Assembly (NCBI RefSeq): GCF_000236905.1
Contig: NC_016520.1
Location: forward strand, 1,302,001 to 1,366,000
DNA: 64,000 nucleotides
Reading direction: 5' to 3'
DNA from: Tetrapisispora phaffii CBS 4417
Taxonomy: Eukaryota; Ascomycota; Saccharomycetes; Saccharomycetales; Saccharomycetaceae
The translations under genes were made by a program, and so were the position numbers. The notes under the pieces were generated by a model. It made no database searches and was not told where the DNA came from. It saw only the letters and a list, made by a program, of their open reading frames with translations. This document shows positions 8,544-19,698 of the stretch, one piece after another (position 1 is the first letter of the stretch; each line of letters starts with the position of its first letter).

Positions 8544-10820
8544 TTACAAGGAAAGCCTTGCTAAAATTTCTGAAGTGGCAGACCCACCCAGACTATCTAC
8601 TTCAAAATTTCTTCCCAACATTGTAGATAATAGTTCATGGTATGGAGGTTTTCCAGCTCCATCAATTTCGATAGGATTACTTTTCTTTACCTCATTGAAG
8701 TAGTTGTTATAAATATCACCATCATAGTAACCGATTGGTGCGTTTAACATTGCGTCAGGCAACTTGAAACTGTCGGTTAGCACAATGCAATCTTTCCTTA
8801 TTTCAGGTAATAATGCAAACAAGTTTGGTTGAACTGTTACGGAGATCTCATCTGGAGTAAAAATCTTGAATTGTTGAAATTCAGCAGCATGTTTATCAAT
8901 AAAATAAAGAGAAAACAATTTATACAACTTCCATAAAGTTTCGTTGCTATCTTTATCATTGATATGAGAATCTTTTTGAGATGAGATTTTTAGATAATAG
9001 GTTTTTAACATATAATGAATTGCGTGAAATTTGGATACAACGACTAATAATTTTGAAACATCATCGACTTTCTTGGTCTTTTTAATTGTTTTGCCTATGT
9101 GAGCTAAAAGCTTTACTAAACATACTTCCCATACTTCAGTGTAATTGTAAGCATCTTTTGGATCATCCGTTAAATTAGCCTTAACTTGATTTGTTAATAC
9201 ACTTTGAACAAACCTTGGGTTTAAATAATTAAAAGAATCGGAATCAAATTTCTCGTTGAATTTACCTTTTGATACAACGTCACCAAACTTTTTCAATATT
9301 GACTTAGCAGAAGTTAATGATAAAATTGTATTATCACCTTCCCATGTACATTGAACAACCCAGTCATTATAACCTCTGCCGAATCCATTATATTGAGAAT
9401 AACCATGACCACCACAAGTTTGTCTTAATTCATCAATTAACGTTGCCACTAACCAAGTATTCGTTGCTTTCAAACTAGCACTATCAATAAATAGATTTTT
9501 TAATTTTTTTGTGACAGTTTGTAACGCTGCTGGGTCTATAGCGTCTGCTTTTGCGGAGACCCTGTACAATTCATTTAATGTGTTGTAGTATGTATCCATT
9601 AATTTAAATGCTGCTGGTGATAGCAAATAGACGAGTGCTAATTGTGGCAGGATACGGTACTGATGTAATGGGTAATTCATTAATTGATTTTCTTCTTCAT
9701 TTGGTGAGTTGGCAAATTGTTGTCTACCAACAGCATAACGAGTTGCGATAGTGACAAATTTCGAGCCAAATCTAAATGAATCCATAACCATATTAACTCT
9801 ACCACTTAATAGAGCACTATAGCCAGAAATTTGATCTAATTGTGGTTCTGTCTTTACGGTTACCTCAATGCCACCTTCATTATCCGTTTTTCTATTAATT
9901 TTAGTAAATCTGGATAACATGTACTCTCTTGGAATGACAACATTTCTAAATTGAATCCATCCATTATCAATCCCATGTCTACCCATTTTTGCTCCAATGT
10001 CACCAATTGCAACACCAGCTAATAATTGAAAGGTTTCTGGATTTCTTAATGGGACGACAAAGGTTTTAACTTCGTAATCTTTGTTATTCACAAGTAATCT
10101 TGCATAAACAGCAGCATGAGTGGCGGAGCTGGCAGCACCACCAATCCACCACTTAGTTGCAGTAATATCGGGTGTATTTAATGTAAATGTATCACTGACA
10201 GGATCATACACTGCGGTAGTTTGTAAACCAGACACATTTGACCCATGACCTAATTCTGTCATTGCAAAACACCCATAAATACCTTTCATAAATGTAGCTC
10301 CTCTTTCTTGAAGCCAGTATTTTATTTGTTCATCTGTACCGTTTCCTTTGATACAGTTTCCAAATAACCCTAAATGAACACCAATTCTTGTGCTTAATTG
10401 TGGGTCGATATTAGCAACTAATGATAATCTTTTATCAAAGATTTCTACATCATTATTACTTAATGGTTCGATTGAATTTGGATCATTTTGTAATTTTTTA
10501 ATTAAATCTTCATTTCTAAAGAAATTTCTCTGAGTTTTAATATCATTTTCCATATATTGTGCCATCCTGGCAATTTTTTTAGCTGTCACTTCTCTTTCTT
10601 CATTTTTTGTCATTTCGTAATAATCCATGCCAGTTTTTAAAACTGGATCATTAACGAGTTGATCGATTAAAGAGTGTGTCAATTTAGACCTTTTTGGATC
10701 ACTCTCCAAAAACAAATTAATCTCATCGATATTTAGTTTCGAACTATCTCTTTCATTTCGAATAAAACGTTGTGGATTCAAAACCCTTGATTTTCTATCT
10801 AAAGTTGAACCTCTGGTCAT
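8544..10820 (-). CDS. POX1: Peroxisomal acyl-CoA oxidase Pox1
   Basis: Flavoenzyme for the first step of peroxisomal fatty-acid beta-oxidation: acyl-CoA to trans-2-enoyl-CoA, with electrons passed to O2 to give H2O2. The protein has 758 residues (S. cerevisiae 748) and is collinear with Pox1 from the N-terminal MTR to near the C-terminus. Acyl-CoA oxidase signatures are clear: [15 protein letters not shown] near residue 183, [10 protein letters not shown], and [19 protein letters not shown] near residue 467. The last residues are ARLSL, so no canonical SKL-type PTS1 is present; S. cerevisiae Pox1 also lacks one and enters through Pex5 by another route. I found no oleate response element (CGG-N15-18-CCG) upstream. 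ATG at 10820 is well supported. Confidence 0.97.
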   Translation of the reverse strand: MTRGSTLDRKSRVLNPQRFIRNERDSSKLNIDEINLFLESDPKRSKLTHSLIDQLVNDPVLKTGMDYYEMTKNEEREVTAKKIARMAQYMENDIKTQRNFFRNEDLIKKLQNDPNSIEPLSNNDVEIFDKRLSLVANIDPQLSTRIGVHLGLFGNCIKGNGTDEQIKYWLQERGATFMKGIYGCFAMTELGHGSNVSGLQTTAVYDPVSDTFTLNTPDITATKWWIGGAASSATHAAVYARLLVNNKDYEVKTFVVPLRNPETFQLLAGVAIGDIGAKMGRHGIDNGWIQFRNVVIPREYMLSRFTKINRKTDNEGGIEVTVKTEPQLDQISGYSALLSGRVNMVMDSFRFGSKFVTIATRYAVGRQQFANSPNEEENQLMNYPLHQYRILPQLALVYLLSPAAFKLMDTYYNTLNELYRVSAKADAIDPAALQTVTKKLKNLFIDSASLKATNTWLVATLIDELRQTCGGHGYSQYNGFGRGYNDWVVQCTWEGDNTILSLTSAKSILKKFGDVVSKGKFNEKFDSDSFNYLNPRFVQSVLTNQVKANLTDDPKDAYNYTEVWEVCLVKLLAHIGKTIKKTKKVDDVSKLLVVVSKFHAIHYMLKTYYLKISSQKDSHINDKDSNETLWKLYKLFSLYFIDKHAAEFQQFKIFTPDEISVTVQPNLFALLPEIRKDCIVLTDSFKLPDAMLNAPIGYYDGDIYNNYFNEVKKSNPIEIDGAGKPPYHELLSTMLGRNFEVDSLGGSATSEILARLSL

Positions 10821-11739
10821 AATTATATATATTTGTTAAGTATTCTGTGTTTGTATTTGTGTTGTATTGCACTACATTGTACAATAAATTAAGATAATAG
10901 AATATAAAAAAAGGAAGGTAAAGAAAAATATTATCAAACCATTTGAAATCTTTAGAATAGAATATAGTTCTTATATATGTCTTAAAAAATTTAATTAAAG
11001 GAATAATATCGTTGTAATCCTTTTACAAAAAATCATTCATTTTTACCCCAATATTTATTTCTTACCTTAGCCGCCTATCTCTCACTCCACTATTAATTTT
11101 AAATATTTAATTATTATGCGGACTCAGAGCCATTAATCATCTTTGTGATAATCATTTTTGACATTCTTGTACTTAATTCCGTACGGTGATTATTACTAAA
11201 CGCTCGGAAATAGAAAATTAAATGACATTAAAAAAAGGGAACTTGAAGTTGAACATGAGGGTCATCATCAGCATCATCAATCAGCCAATAAAGCAATATA
11301 GCAACCATTAGTTTAACATTTAAAGTAAACCAATCTTCATTATGATTATATTTATTAATTGCGTTTCTGTAACAATCTATCTATTCATTTAATATTAACC
11401 CCGGTGGGATTTAGAGTAAGCTTCATTACAGTAACTCTAATATTCACTAATTCTGCTGTTTAAAAAAAGAACAAGATTTTAAGTAACCTCTGTTTATTTG
11501 AAGCTTTTATGGTAAGCGATGGATCATCGTCAATTCTGTATTCTTTTATCTGCAGGAAGAGTATTAAAAATGTAGATACAAGTGTGAAGACAAACTATAT
11601 ATAACTTAATGAAGAACACTTTATTGTATATAAAATACTTTGTTACAAACCGTTCGATTATCTAGGGGGGAAACACACACACAAATACTTGAGTTTACAC
11701 AATGTTTATTTTTGAATTTCTTGGATTCTTTGAATTTAT
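10821..11739. other. POX1 promoter and SPT16 3' region
   Basis: 919 bases between the POX1 start and the SPT16 stop, both genes leftward. It contains the short palindrome CCGTACGG (about 11180) but no classic oleate response element. The open frames here overlap the SPT16 end and look like shadows. Confidence 0.45.
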
Positions 11740-14700
11740 TTAATCTTTATAATTGCTGGTACGATCAGCTTTTGCTGCTTTCATTTCTAATTCGTCCCAA
11801 TCCTCACCATCTTCTTCACCTTCGCTACCATCGGCTACACTACCTTCGGAGGAATAGGCTTCTTCCTCAGAGTAGTCGTCTTCTTCAGAAAGTGCACTTT
11901 CATCACTTGGATCATCATCAGATGCTTCATACTCGGATATTTCTTCATCACTATCATCAGAGCCTTCGTCATCGGAACCTGTAGCCAGGAAAGACCAACC
12001 ACCGTCTAAGAAAAACTGATGTGGGTCTTCTTGTAAGGATTTCATAATGGTTGTCCAATTTAAATTAATTGAAGAGACTGTGTAAGCAAGATCCATATCC
12101 GTCAACCATTGTTTTAGGAAGTCCAATGATTCTATTGGAACTGTGTTGATGTGTGTGACCGGTTTCTTAAAGTCTTTGTAAACGAAAACTATATCGAAAT
12201 TCTTTAAACCGAATTGGACTCTTTCTAAGATACATATTTCGATTTCTGAAAGATTGACAACCATGAATGGAGGCTCGACTAGTTGAACTAAACAATCAGT
12301 AGTTGGCATACAGAAAACAGCAGATCTATTTGGTACACCTTGGAAACCTAGATCTCTGAAGGTACTTTCGACATTTAATAAACCATTCGAAGCATCTGCA
12401 ATGGCATCAGCAAAATATTTGAACTCTTTATCTAAAGCAACACGCTTTCTTCTTTCTTCTTGTTCTTGTTCTATTTCATCTTCATCACCGTATCTTCTAA
12501 ACTTCATTTGAGAACGTCTACCAGTACCAGTTTCATCAACAGCCATATCGGAAGCTTCACGATAGAATTGAATATCTTGTACTTTTTTCTTACCCATTAA
12601 AATTGGGTTCTTCAAGTGAATATGAATGATGACTATTAATTCACCCTTACATGATTGGAAGAAAATATTTTTCATGTTAGAAAATAAAATATCGATTCTA
12701 CTATCTGTTCTTAGTGGCGATTGGTATCTGATACCATTTTCGTGGATAAATACAGTACTTGGAACACGCTTAGTATCTGGACTTGGTCTAACAAAAATTT
12801 GATCTAATCTCTTCGTTCTACCGTTTTTATTTTCTATTAATTTATCTTGGTGAACAACATCAGCTAATACTTTACGTTCTTGATCTCTTTTAGTAGATTC
12901 TTTCTTTAAATCTTGAATTTGCTTGAAGGCATCACTCATACGATCACCATCCTTTGACCTAAGAGTAATAGAACGTACGAATTGATTGTCATCTGATTCC
13001 TCGTATGGTAACTCTTCAGTTTTCTTTGAAACACCTGACGTACCTGGAGAATGGAAATTTAAACGTAAGTAAGTGTATTCACCTTCTTCATTTTTAGAAC
13101 CGTTTTTATAAGAATTAATATGTAATGGAACTGGTCTACCATAAATTGGTAAAATAATTGTTTGACTCTTCCAGTCAACATGAATTCTTAAATCACGAAC
13201 GTTAGATGGTAATTGTGATTCACGTACAAAAGATTCATATTTCTTGAAAAATTGACGTGGCTCACTACCAGTGTCTAATGCATCTGCTTCGCTAAATCTC
13301 AACAAACCATCTTTTTGTAATCTCTCGTGTAGTTTCTTTTGATTTTCTTTACGAATTTGTTCCTTCTGGTTTTCATTTGAATCCGCACGAGCTTCACCAC
13401 GTAATTTTGTTCTTAAAATTTTTGAATTTGCTTCCGGTTTAATTGAAATGTTAGAACTTGCCTTAGGTTTTGGTTTCTCATCCTCTTCATTGTTGAAATA
13501 AAAGGAGATATGAGATCTGGCTTTAGTATAATCAGTTACAAATTGAGGAGTATCTGAAATTTCAGGAATTTGAACGGTATCAGCAATCTGTAATGCATAG
13601 GATTGCTCGGTTTTGGAGTCAGTTAAATTGTTAAAACCAAATGAGATATTGAAACAATCACCGTTTTGGATTTTACGGGTCTCATTTTTAGTGTTTAAGA
13701 CGAAATTTGAATCTCTGAATTCTAAACCCATCAAGAAACCAATATTTTTCGTAAATGATGGAACTAATTCAGGTTTCAGTTTTTGAATAAATTCTTCAAC
13801 ACTCTCATATACTTGTTTTGGAGTAGAGCCAACCTTTAAGAAATCTTCAACGACCTTCTTTTGTAAATCAATCATAAAATCATAATTGTTAATCATTTCC
13901 TCGGATGGATCTATTAAAAATGTCCTAGTGATGTTAGAACAATAATTGTTATAACGTATACCGCATGATGCCAAAATGGAACCACTACCATGTAGCTGAT
14001 CATTGTTGGAACGGGCGGACACCTTTAGATCAAATTTCGATCCAGATTGTATAATTGGAGAATATGTCCAATCTAATAAATCAATGTTAAATTTATGATC
14101 AGGTGGGCATAGAGCAGCCATCTCACTAGAAATTTTCTTCAAAAATTTGCCATCATCAATTTTATTTTCAATTTTGTCAGAAAGTTTGGCATTCGAAATC
14201 TTTAGTTCCTCATCAACAGCACGAACCATTTCATCCGAAAGTAAATTCATAAATTTATCGGAACCTTTAGCAGCAACAGAGATATATTTCATTTCTCTAG
14301 CATCTTTTTGTTCTAATATTTTAGAAATGTCTACAGTAACATCAACAGTAGTAAGTGAATTAGCTTTAACCGCTTCTTCCCAAAGTGGGTTCCATTCAGT
14401 CATAAATTTACCCTGGTAAACATCTTTAGTTAATAATCCAACAGAACTACCTGCTTCCTTAATTAGTTCAATCACATTTTCGAATAATTTTTTATTGTGT
14501 TCAACATCCTTATTGATTCTTTCCCATAACTCCAATTTAACAGGTTCAGCTTCAAAAAGAGAAACGGCTTTTTGTAAATGCTTAGCTTTTGCTGCACTTG
14601 TGATAATGATTACTTTACTTGGAACAAAAGCAATCAAAGTAGCTGGAAATTCATAACTTAGTAGCCAGTTGTGAAGGATCGTGGTCTTTTGGTATGGGTT

Positions 14701-14826
14701 TTCAGAATTTGAAGAACCTAAGGTAAACAATAAAGATTTTGGGGAGTCTTCAAAGGTTTGATACTTTGAATGCAAAGATAATACCCTTTTCTTAAAAGTT
14801 TCAAAATTGATATTCAACTCCTCCAT
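11740..14826 (-). CDS. SPT16: FACT histone chaperone large subunit Spt16
   Basis: Large subunit of FACT (with Pob3), which reorganises nucleosomes during transcription and replication in the nucleus. The protein has 1,028 residues (S. cerevisiae 1,035). The order is typical: a catalytically dead aminopeptidase-like N-terminal domain (about 1-450), a lysine-rich linker, dimerisation and middle histone-binding domains (about 520-940), and a very acidic C-terminal tail (about 950-1012). The tail ends with KAAKADRTSNYKD, a basic end also seen in the family. The ATG at 14826 gives the conserved start MEELNINFETFKKR. A Reb1-like site and an 8-bp tandem repeat lie upstream. Confidence 0.97.
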   Translation of the reverse strand: MEELNINFETFKKRVLSLHSKYQTFEDSPKSLLFTLGSSNSENPYQKTTILHNWLLSYEFPATLIAFVPSKVIIITSAAKAKHLQKAVSLFEAEPVKLELWERINKDVEHNKKLFENVIELIKEAGSSVGLLTKDVYQGKFMTEWNPLWEEAVKANSLTTVDVTVDISKILEQKDAREMKYISVAAKGSDKFMNLLSDEMVRAVDEELKISNAKLSDKIENKIDDGKFLKKISSEMAALCPPDHKFNIDLLDWTYSPIIQSGSKFDLKVSARSNNDQLHGSGSILASCGIRYNNYCSNITRTFLIDPSEEMINNYDFMIDLQKKVVEDFLKVGSTPKQVYESVEEFIQKLKPELVPSFTKNIGFLMGLEFRDSNFVLNTKNETRKIQNGDCFNISFGFNNLTDSKTEQSYALQIADTVQIPEISDTPQFVTDYTKARSHISFYFNNEEDEKPKPKASSNISIKPEANSKILRTKLRGEARADSNENQKEQIRKENQKKLHERLQKDGLLRFSEADALDTGSEPRQFFKKYESFVRESQLPSNVRDLRIHVDWKSQTIILPIYGRPVPLHINSYKNGSKNEEGEYTYLRLNFHSPGTSGVSKKTEELPYEESDDNQFVRSITLRSKDGDRMSDAFKQIQDLKKESTKRDQERKVLADVVHQDKLIENKNGRTKRLDQIFVRPSPDTKRVPSTVFIHENGIRYQSPLRTDSRIDILFSNMKNIFFQSCKGELIVIIHIHLKNPILMGKKKVQDIQFYREASDMAVDETGTGRRSQMKFRRYGDEDEIEQEQEERRKRVALDKEFKYFADAIADASNGLLNVESTFRDLGFQGVPNRSAVFCMPTTDCLVQLVEPPFMVVNLSEIEICILERVQFGLKNFDIVFVYKDFKKPVTHINTVPIESLDFLKQWLTDMDLAYTVSSINLNWTTIMKSLQEDPHQFFLDGGWSFLATGSDDEGSDDSDEEISEYEASDDDPSDESALSEEDDYSEEEAYSSEGSVADGSEGEEDGEDWDELEMKAAKADRTSNYKD

Positions 14827-15058
14827 TGTTGGTTAAATGTCGATATTTTAGACAAAAGAGATTATCGAATTTCGTTTTTCCTATACTAAGAACTTGATTA
14901 GGAATTGGAAAATATTAATAATAATGTTAATAATATATGATTTTTTTATTCATAATGAAATATTACTTATATACATCAATTATATATTAATTCATCTAAT
15001 TAAAATTGGTCGTGTCTTCGTGTAATATCTAAATTTTTTACGCGATACATTTTAAGTG

Positions 15059-15065
15059 CGGGTAA
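15059..15065 (-). promoter_or_regulatory. Reb1-like site upstream of SPT16
   Basis: CGGGTAA, the reverse complement of TTACCCG, about 235 bases upstream of the SPT16 ATG. Motif match only. Confidence 0.45.
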
Positions 15066-15124
15066 ATTTATTTTCGTTGTAAATGATGAATATTTTGAAT
15101 CAAATTTCATTACCAACCCTGTAA

Positions 15125-15156
15125 CAGCAACTCAGCAACTCAGCAACTCAGCAACT
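15125..15156 (+). repeat. Tandem repeat, 4 x CAGCAACT
   Basis: Four perfect head-to-tail copies of the 8-base unit CAGCAACT, about 300 bases upstream of SPT16. The unit is not a multiple of three and lies outside genes, so length changes would be tolerated. Confidence 0.9.
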
Positions 15157-15529
15157 ATATCTTGATATAACAAAGAGTACTAACACATATTGCTACAAAA
15201 GTATTTAAAGTTCATACTTTTTAAAAGGAACAATAAGTTAATTATTGAGACAATTTATTATTCAAGATATACAGAAAGATAAATATATAATATTTTTATA
15301 AGTTAATTATTCTTTTTTATTCACAGAGTTAGTCTAACGAGAATGCTTTTAAAATTAGCATCATACTTCAGTCAACTTATTCAGACTATACTATACATTA
15401 AGGCGTCGCGGGAATAATTTATGAAGCTTTCAGCTTTAATAATACATTTAGAAGTATTTTGCTTTCAGAATATCATATTTTATGATTGAATTTTGCTTCG
15501 TGCCTTTTAGTTTTATTAAGGCGGCTTTC

Positions 15530-16804
15530 TTATTGTAATGGAGCATACAGTATTTGTGTGACATATTTTCTCTTATATCTCACTATGGAGGCAACACATA
15601 AAGTGTTGTGCTTGATGCTGCTGGTAGCCAAATGATGTAAAACTACATGGTTTGGAATTGGTAATGAACCGGAAGTATTTTGGCTATTATCGCTGGAAGA
15701 GCTTGAATAATTGTTCAATATAACATTTTCTAAATGAGGTGGCAATTGAGGTGGTGTCAACCACGCTAAATTTTGATGATTATTCTGTTGTTGATCCAAC
15801 GTTAGATAGTATTGTTCCATTACAGTAGGATCTGTGAAAACAGCTGGAATATCTTGCGTGTACTCTAAGACGGCTTTTAATGGCTGTTCCTCACGGAAAC
15901 GTGTGAACCCATCACCTAAATCGTCAGGTTCTTGTTCGATTTCGAAAGCAATTTGTGAACGTGCACTTCTTGGATATTTCTTACTTTTATTTGATTCAGT
16001 AACACCTTGTGGCTGAGCTGGTTTCTGTGCTTGTTGTTGAGAAAGTTGCTGCTGTTGTTGATCTTGTCTCAACTTTCCATCTTGATCATTTGCGACGTGA
16101 GTTTGTTGAAGGGAAGCATCTGGATGTGTTCTAGGGACAGCCTCTAAATAGTTAACGAAATTACCCATTTGATCAGTAGCTGTTGGTAAGAAATCACTGA
16201 ATCTTAATTCATTGTCAACAATAAATCTAAATTTATGGGTACCCGGAGGTAATTGTAATTTGACGTGTAAAACGCCTGGTTGACCTGGTACAGGCACTAA
16301 ACCAATCATTTTTCTCCAACCCGTAAAAGAACCTGTAACGTAAACTTTCTCACCACCTTGTTGCCATGTGATATCAACAGGAACCATAATATTAGAAGTT
16401 TGTTGTTGTTGAGCTTGTTGTGGTGCTCTTTGTTGCGGTTGATGCATTTTTTCTTGTGAGGCAGCATCTACTTGTGATTGCTCTTGACCATTACTTGTAT
16501 TATAATTAACATTGGTATTATGTGTAGCTTCGTCTCCAGAATCAGAGATGATATCGGAAGCATGTTCTTCGTGATTTGAATAAGGTGGAATCTCATCATC
16601 ATCATCGAAAATTAAGGTAGATTTATTTCTCATGATTGGTTGAGGTTCTAATTCATTTGGATTATCGATGTTCATTTGCGATAAACTTTGAGTAATATTT
16701 TTAGTGTTTTCGTCGATGTTGTTTAAGTCTACCATGGAGACATCCTTCACAGGAGCACTGTTGTTAGCACTATGCGTACCATTGGTGCTGTTATTGCTGG
16801 TCAT
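15530..16804 (-). CDS. GAL83: SNF1 kinase beta subunit Gal83
   Basis: Scaffold and targeting subunit of the SNF1/AMPK complex, which drives derepression of glucose-repressed genes. The protein has 424 residues (S. cerevisiae Gal83 417). The glycogen-binding domain (about 141-222) contains VPVDITWQQGG, YVTGSFTGWRKM and LPPGTHKFRFIVDNELR. The C-terminal ASC domain (about 315-424) holds DPTVMEQYYLTLDQQQNNHQ, LTPPQLPPHLE and ATSSIKHNTLCVASIVRYK. The N-terminal SQMNIDNPNELEPQ and DDDDEIPPYSNH match Gal83 rather than its ohnologue Sip2, and the start MTS lacks the Gly2 needed for Sip2-type myristoylation. Gln-rich linkers flank the glycogen-binding domain. The adjacent MIG-type repressor acts in the same pathway; the adjacency is ancestral. 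Confidence 0.95.
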   Translation of the reverse strand: MTSNNSTNGTHSANNSAPVKDVSMVDLNNIDENTKNITQSLSQMNIDNPNELEPQPIMRNKSTLIFDDDDEIPPYSNHEEHASDIISDSGDEATHNTNVNYNTSNGQEQSQVDAASQEKMHQPQQRAPQQAQQQQTSNIMVPVDITWQQGGEKVYVTGSFTGWRKMIGLVPVPGQPGVLHVKLQLPPGTHKFRFIVDNELRFSDFLPTATDQMGNFVNYLEAVPRTHPDASLQQTHVANDQDGKLRQDQQQQQLSQQQAQKPAQPQGVTESNKSKKYPRSARSQIAFEIEQEPDDLGDGFTRFREEQPLKAVLEYTQDIPAVFTDPTVMEQYYLTLDQQQNNHQNLAWLTPPQLPPHLENVILNNYSSSSSDNSQNTSGSLPIPNHVVLHHLATSSIKHNTLCVASIVRYKRKYVTQILYAPLQ

Positions 16805-17613
16805 GATATAATTAGCAATTACAAATTGTTAACTACTTTCTTTGCTATCCTCTTTAAGGTATACAAAGAAAGTTATTGTGAGATTAGATACACTATGATC
16901 AATTTTCCTTCTGAAATAAACCAAGAAAAGCTACTCTTTATTCGAGTAGCATAAATGACTATATATAAAAGAAATCTTCAAATTAAAATAATAAGCTTAG
17001 ATATTTTTGTGACTTTTGAATATTTCATTCCTTTAAACCTTTTAACGAGTTTCTTTACTACTGTCTGATGATAAAATTACACATAAGGAGAAAGCCGGGC
17101 AATGTTTTTATATTATTTGAAAGCAGATGATAACCTCAGGATCCGGGTAACTGTTCTCGAGCATGTCAGTGTGTATATAAATTTTATTTTATGACACTTT
17201 AAGGACATGCCAGCTTTGTTAACGTAGACAATAGTAACTGTTGCATTTTTAAGTCGTATCGATTAGATTTATTTAATATTTCATTTGCGACTCTTAAGGT
17301 TTGTATCTTAACCGAATCAGGATGATGCACTAACTTAGAAGTAATATATATATATATTATGGAAATGATAATTTGAAATATTATTGAATATATATATATA
17401 GATAGATATAGATATTTTATTACAACTGAAATTACTATTTAAATAATTACAATATATGCTGAATATGAAATGTAAGAATGCGAGTTTTGAAAAAAATGAA
17501 TGAAACAAATAATCAACCTTTGATTAAATGGTTCACATGTAATTTTGACTTTTGTTTTCTCAAAGGAGATATGTGTGAATGTGTGTTTTAGATAAACTCT
17601 CTACAATTCATCA
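16805..17613. other. GAL83 promoter and MIG 3' region
   Basis: 809 bases with a Reb1-like site at 17144-17150 and AT-rich dinucleotide and GATA-type tracts at about 17347-17417. No gene is seen. Confidence 0.45.
17144..17150 (-). promoter_or_regulatory. Reb1-like site upstream of GAL83
   Basis: CGGGTAA about 340 bases upstream of the GAL83 start. Motif match only. Confidence 0.4.
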
Positions 17614-18444
17614 TCAATTGTTACTTTCAAATATTTCAATACCTTTTAGAATTGTTCTTAATGGAGGTAAACTCGTTTTAATATTTAAAATATTATTAGA
17701 AGATAAAGTTGAAGGGAAATAATTCGTATTGAATGAAGTTAATGATACTCCAGAAGGAGGTGATGGATTTGAGGTATCGAAAGAGATACCACTGATTTCA
17801 TTATCACTGCCATAAGAAGTAGATGTATTGTCACTGTCAGAAAATTTAAAAATGACATCTGCTTTAGCTTGCTTATTGTTTGAAGATGGTAGTACGGCTG
17901 TTCTTTTTAGAGTAGCTAAAGTGGCAGCAACATTGTTATCTACTGGAGCTTCTGTGTAAATTTGAGATGACTGAGGAAGAGGTGCGTACTTACTCTTAAT
18001 ATCTGTCATTGAAGAAATGGGGGTTAAAGGGATTGTATATTTACTTTTAGATTGTCTCTTTTTATAACATCTCTTTGGAGTGGTTGCAGTCATCGTAGTA
18101 TTGCTATTTTCCGAAGATGACACCGGAGAATAGGTTCTAATGATGTTATTAGGGCTTAATTTAGTAGCAGGCGAAATATGTATTTTTGAATGTCTACGCA
18201 ATTCATCACTTCTACTAAAACTTTTGATGCATTGTTCAAATTTACATTTATATGGTTTTTCACCAGTATGAATTTTTAAATGTCTCTTTTTATGTTCTAG
18301 TCTGTAAAAACCTCTTCCACAAGATTCACAAAAAAATGGTCTTTCACTATTATCGTTTGGGAATTTTTCTTTACTTTTTAATCGTTTTCCAGTGGTGAGG
18401 GAAACGTTACCTTTAAGAACTTTAGAGATATGAACTCTCGACAT
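17614..18444 (-). CDS. MIG2/MIG3: Mig2/Mig3-type C2H2 zinc-finger repressor
   Basis: DNA-binding repressor of glucose-regulated genes. Two tandem fingers are complete: C39-X2-C42-X12-H55-X3-H59 and C67-X4-C72-X12-H85-X3-H89, with the MIG hallmarks RLEHKKRH and [10 protein letters not shown]. The C-terminal [14 protein letters not shown] matches the short conserved end shared by Mig2 and Mig3, so it belongs to that ohnologue pair rather than Mig1. With 276 residues it is clearly shorter than S. cerevisiae Mig2 or Mig3 (about 380-395); most of the lost length is in the Ser/Thr-rich middle. The position next to GAL83 is conserved. It has a very long upstream region (about 3 kb), unusual for yeast. 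I cannot decide between MIG2 and MIG3. Confidence 0.9.
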   Translation of the reverse strand: MSRVHISKVLKGNVSLTTGKRLKSKEKFPNDNSERPFFCESCGRGFYRLEHKKRHLKIHTGEKPYKCKFEQCIKSFSRSDELRRHSKIHISPATKLSPNNIIRTYSPVSSSENSNTTMTATTPKRCYKKRQSKSKYTIPLTPISSMTDIKSKYAPLPQSSQIYTEAPVDNNVAATLATLKRTAVLPSSNNKQAKADVIFKFSDSDNTSTSYGSDNEISGISFDTSNPSPPSGVSLTSFNTNYFPSTLSSNNILNIKTSLPPLRTILKGIEIFESNN

Positions 18445-19100
18445 ATCTACAATTTAAATTTATAACTTATAATTTTTTAAAAATAATAGAGAATGTTGTG
18501 ATGCGGAATTATAGGCGAGGCAAAACTTGATGTATTTTACACAGGTTAATAACAATGCAACTAATATTTAATGTTTGCAAGAAATAGGGAAAGAAGTGAA
18601 CGGATTAGTGGAGTTGAATCCTTGAAAACCATTTACATTATATATATACATTTCCTAGAAATTGCTTTCCAACAAGAACCATTTATACATCTAAGAGTTC
18701 CAAAGTAACACTGAGATAAGTTGGAGTATCCATTGTGGAAACATACCAAAAAGAAAGACATGTGTATGTTTTGTGAATGTGAGATGATGCCTCTTATTCG
18801 AACAACTCGGACTGATTGAAGTTAAGTGAATTCAAAGCGAATAGACGATAATTATCCGCTCATGATCCATTTTGTATTACTTGCAATGCAGATATGTTTT
18901 GATTGCTAGTGGTGGTTTTAAGAAGTAGCTGTTGCAGCAACGACGTTTTAGTGGCTGTTAATTACATATAAGTATGTGCATATGATGATGAAGACGATGA
19001 TGATCGGTCGGTGATAAAGAAAACAGGATACTAATGGGGTGAGTTATTGCCAGTTCAAATTTCGACGTGTAAGGTTGATGTGTATTATCCTTCCTTAATC

Positions 19101-19121
19101 AAACGGGTAATGAACCCGTTT
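19101..19121. repeat. Inverted repeat with Reb1-like core
   Basis: AAACGGGT and ACCCGTTT, perfect 8-base arms around a 5-base loop. The left arm and loop include CGGGTAA (19104-19110), a Reb1-like core. It lies in the MIG upstream region. Confidence 0.8.
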
Positions 19122-19485
19122 CTGTGTGTATATCTCTCCATTAGAACGAGATCTTGATGTTTTTGCAATTTTCTTTCACTTATATTTTTCGAAGTATCGT
19201 AATACAGTAATTTTCTCGGTGATTTTCATAGAAAACCGGCAATTCAATGGGGTACATGTTAATCTGGAAATTAAGAAATTAAAAGATTGAAAAATTATCC
19301 ATTTGATCCGTGAATGCTCAAAACTGGTGGCAGTGCTACTAGCGTTGTCTGAAGCATGCGGACGAACCTTTTCTTTATTTAAGCAATTGCTGCTTTTGTG
19401 AGAACATCACGCACAGGTAAAGACATATGCAATGAAGCATCAATATGGTTCTTGGTTATACGAATGCTACCTCATTAATACATGT

Positions 19486-19508
19486 GAAAGTGGCTCTGTG
19501 CCACTTTC
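19486..19508. repeat. Perfect 9-bp stem-loop
   Basis: GAAAGTGGC, loop TCTGT, GCCACTTTC: a perfect 9-bp stem with a 5-base loop in the MIG upstream region. Confidence 0.85.
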
Positions 19509-19698
19509 CTAGGCACATTTAGTGGCTACTCTCGGGAGAAGCAATTTTGAAACTTTGTCGTCACAATAAGTAAACGAAAGGAAAAACACAATACATGAGT
19601 GCGTGTGCGAAAGTGATGGTGGAAGAAATGACGTACAATTATGATCTGGTGAGGATTGGTTTGGGCTTCTTCACCTGCTTCTACTGTTTCCTTTCCTT

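Larger units (their letters stand above)
14827..15529. other. SPT16 promoter and GAL83 3' region
   Basis: 703 bases containing a Reb1-like site at 15059-15065 and four perfect copies of CAGCAACT at 15125-15156. No ORF or RNA gene is seen. Confidence 0.45.

Noticed and set aside
10821..11739. Oleate response element for POX1
   Set aside because: No CGG-N15-18-CCG arrangement was found; only CCGTACGG and same-sense CGG repeats.
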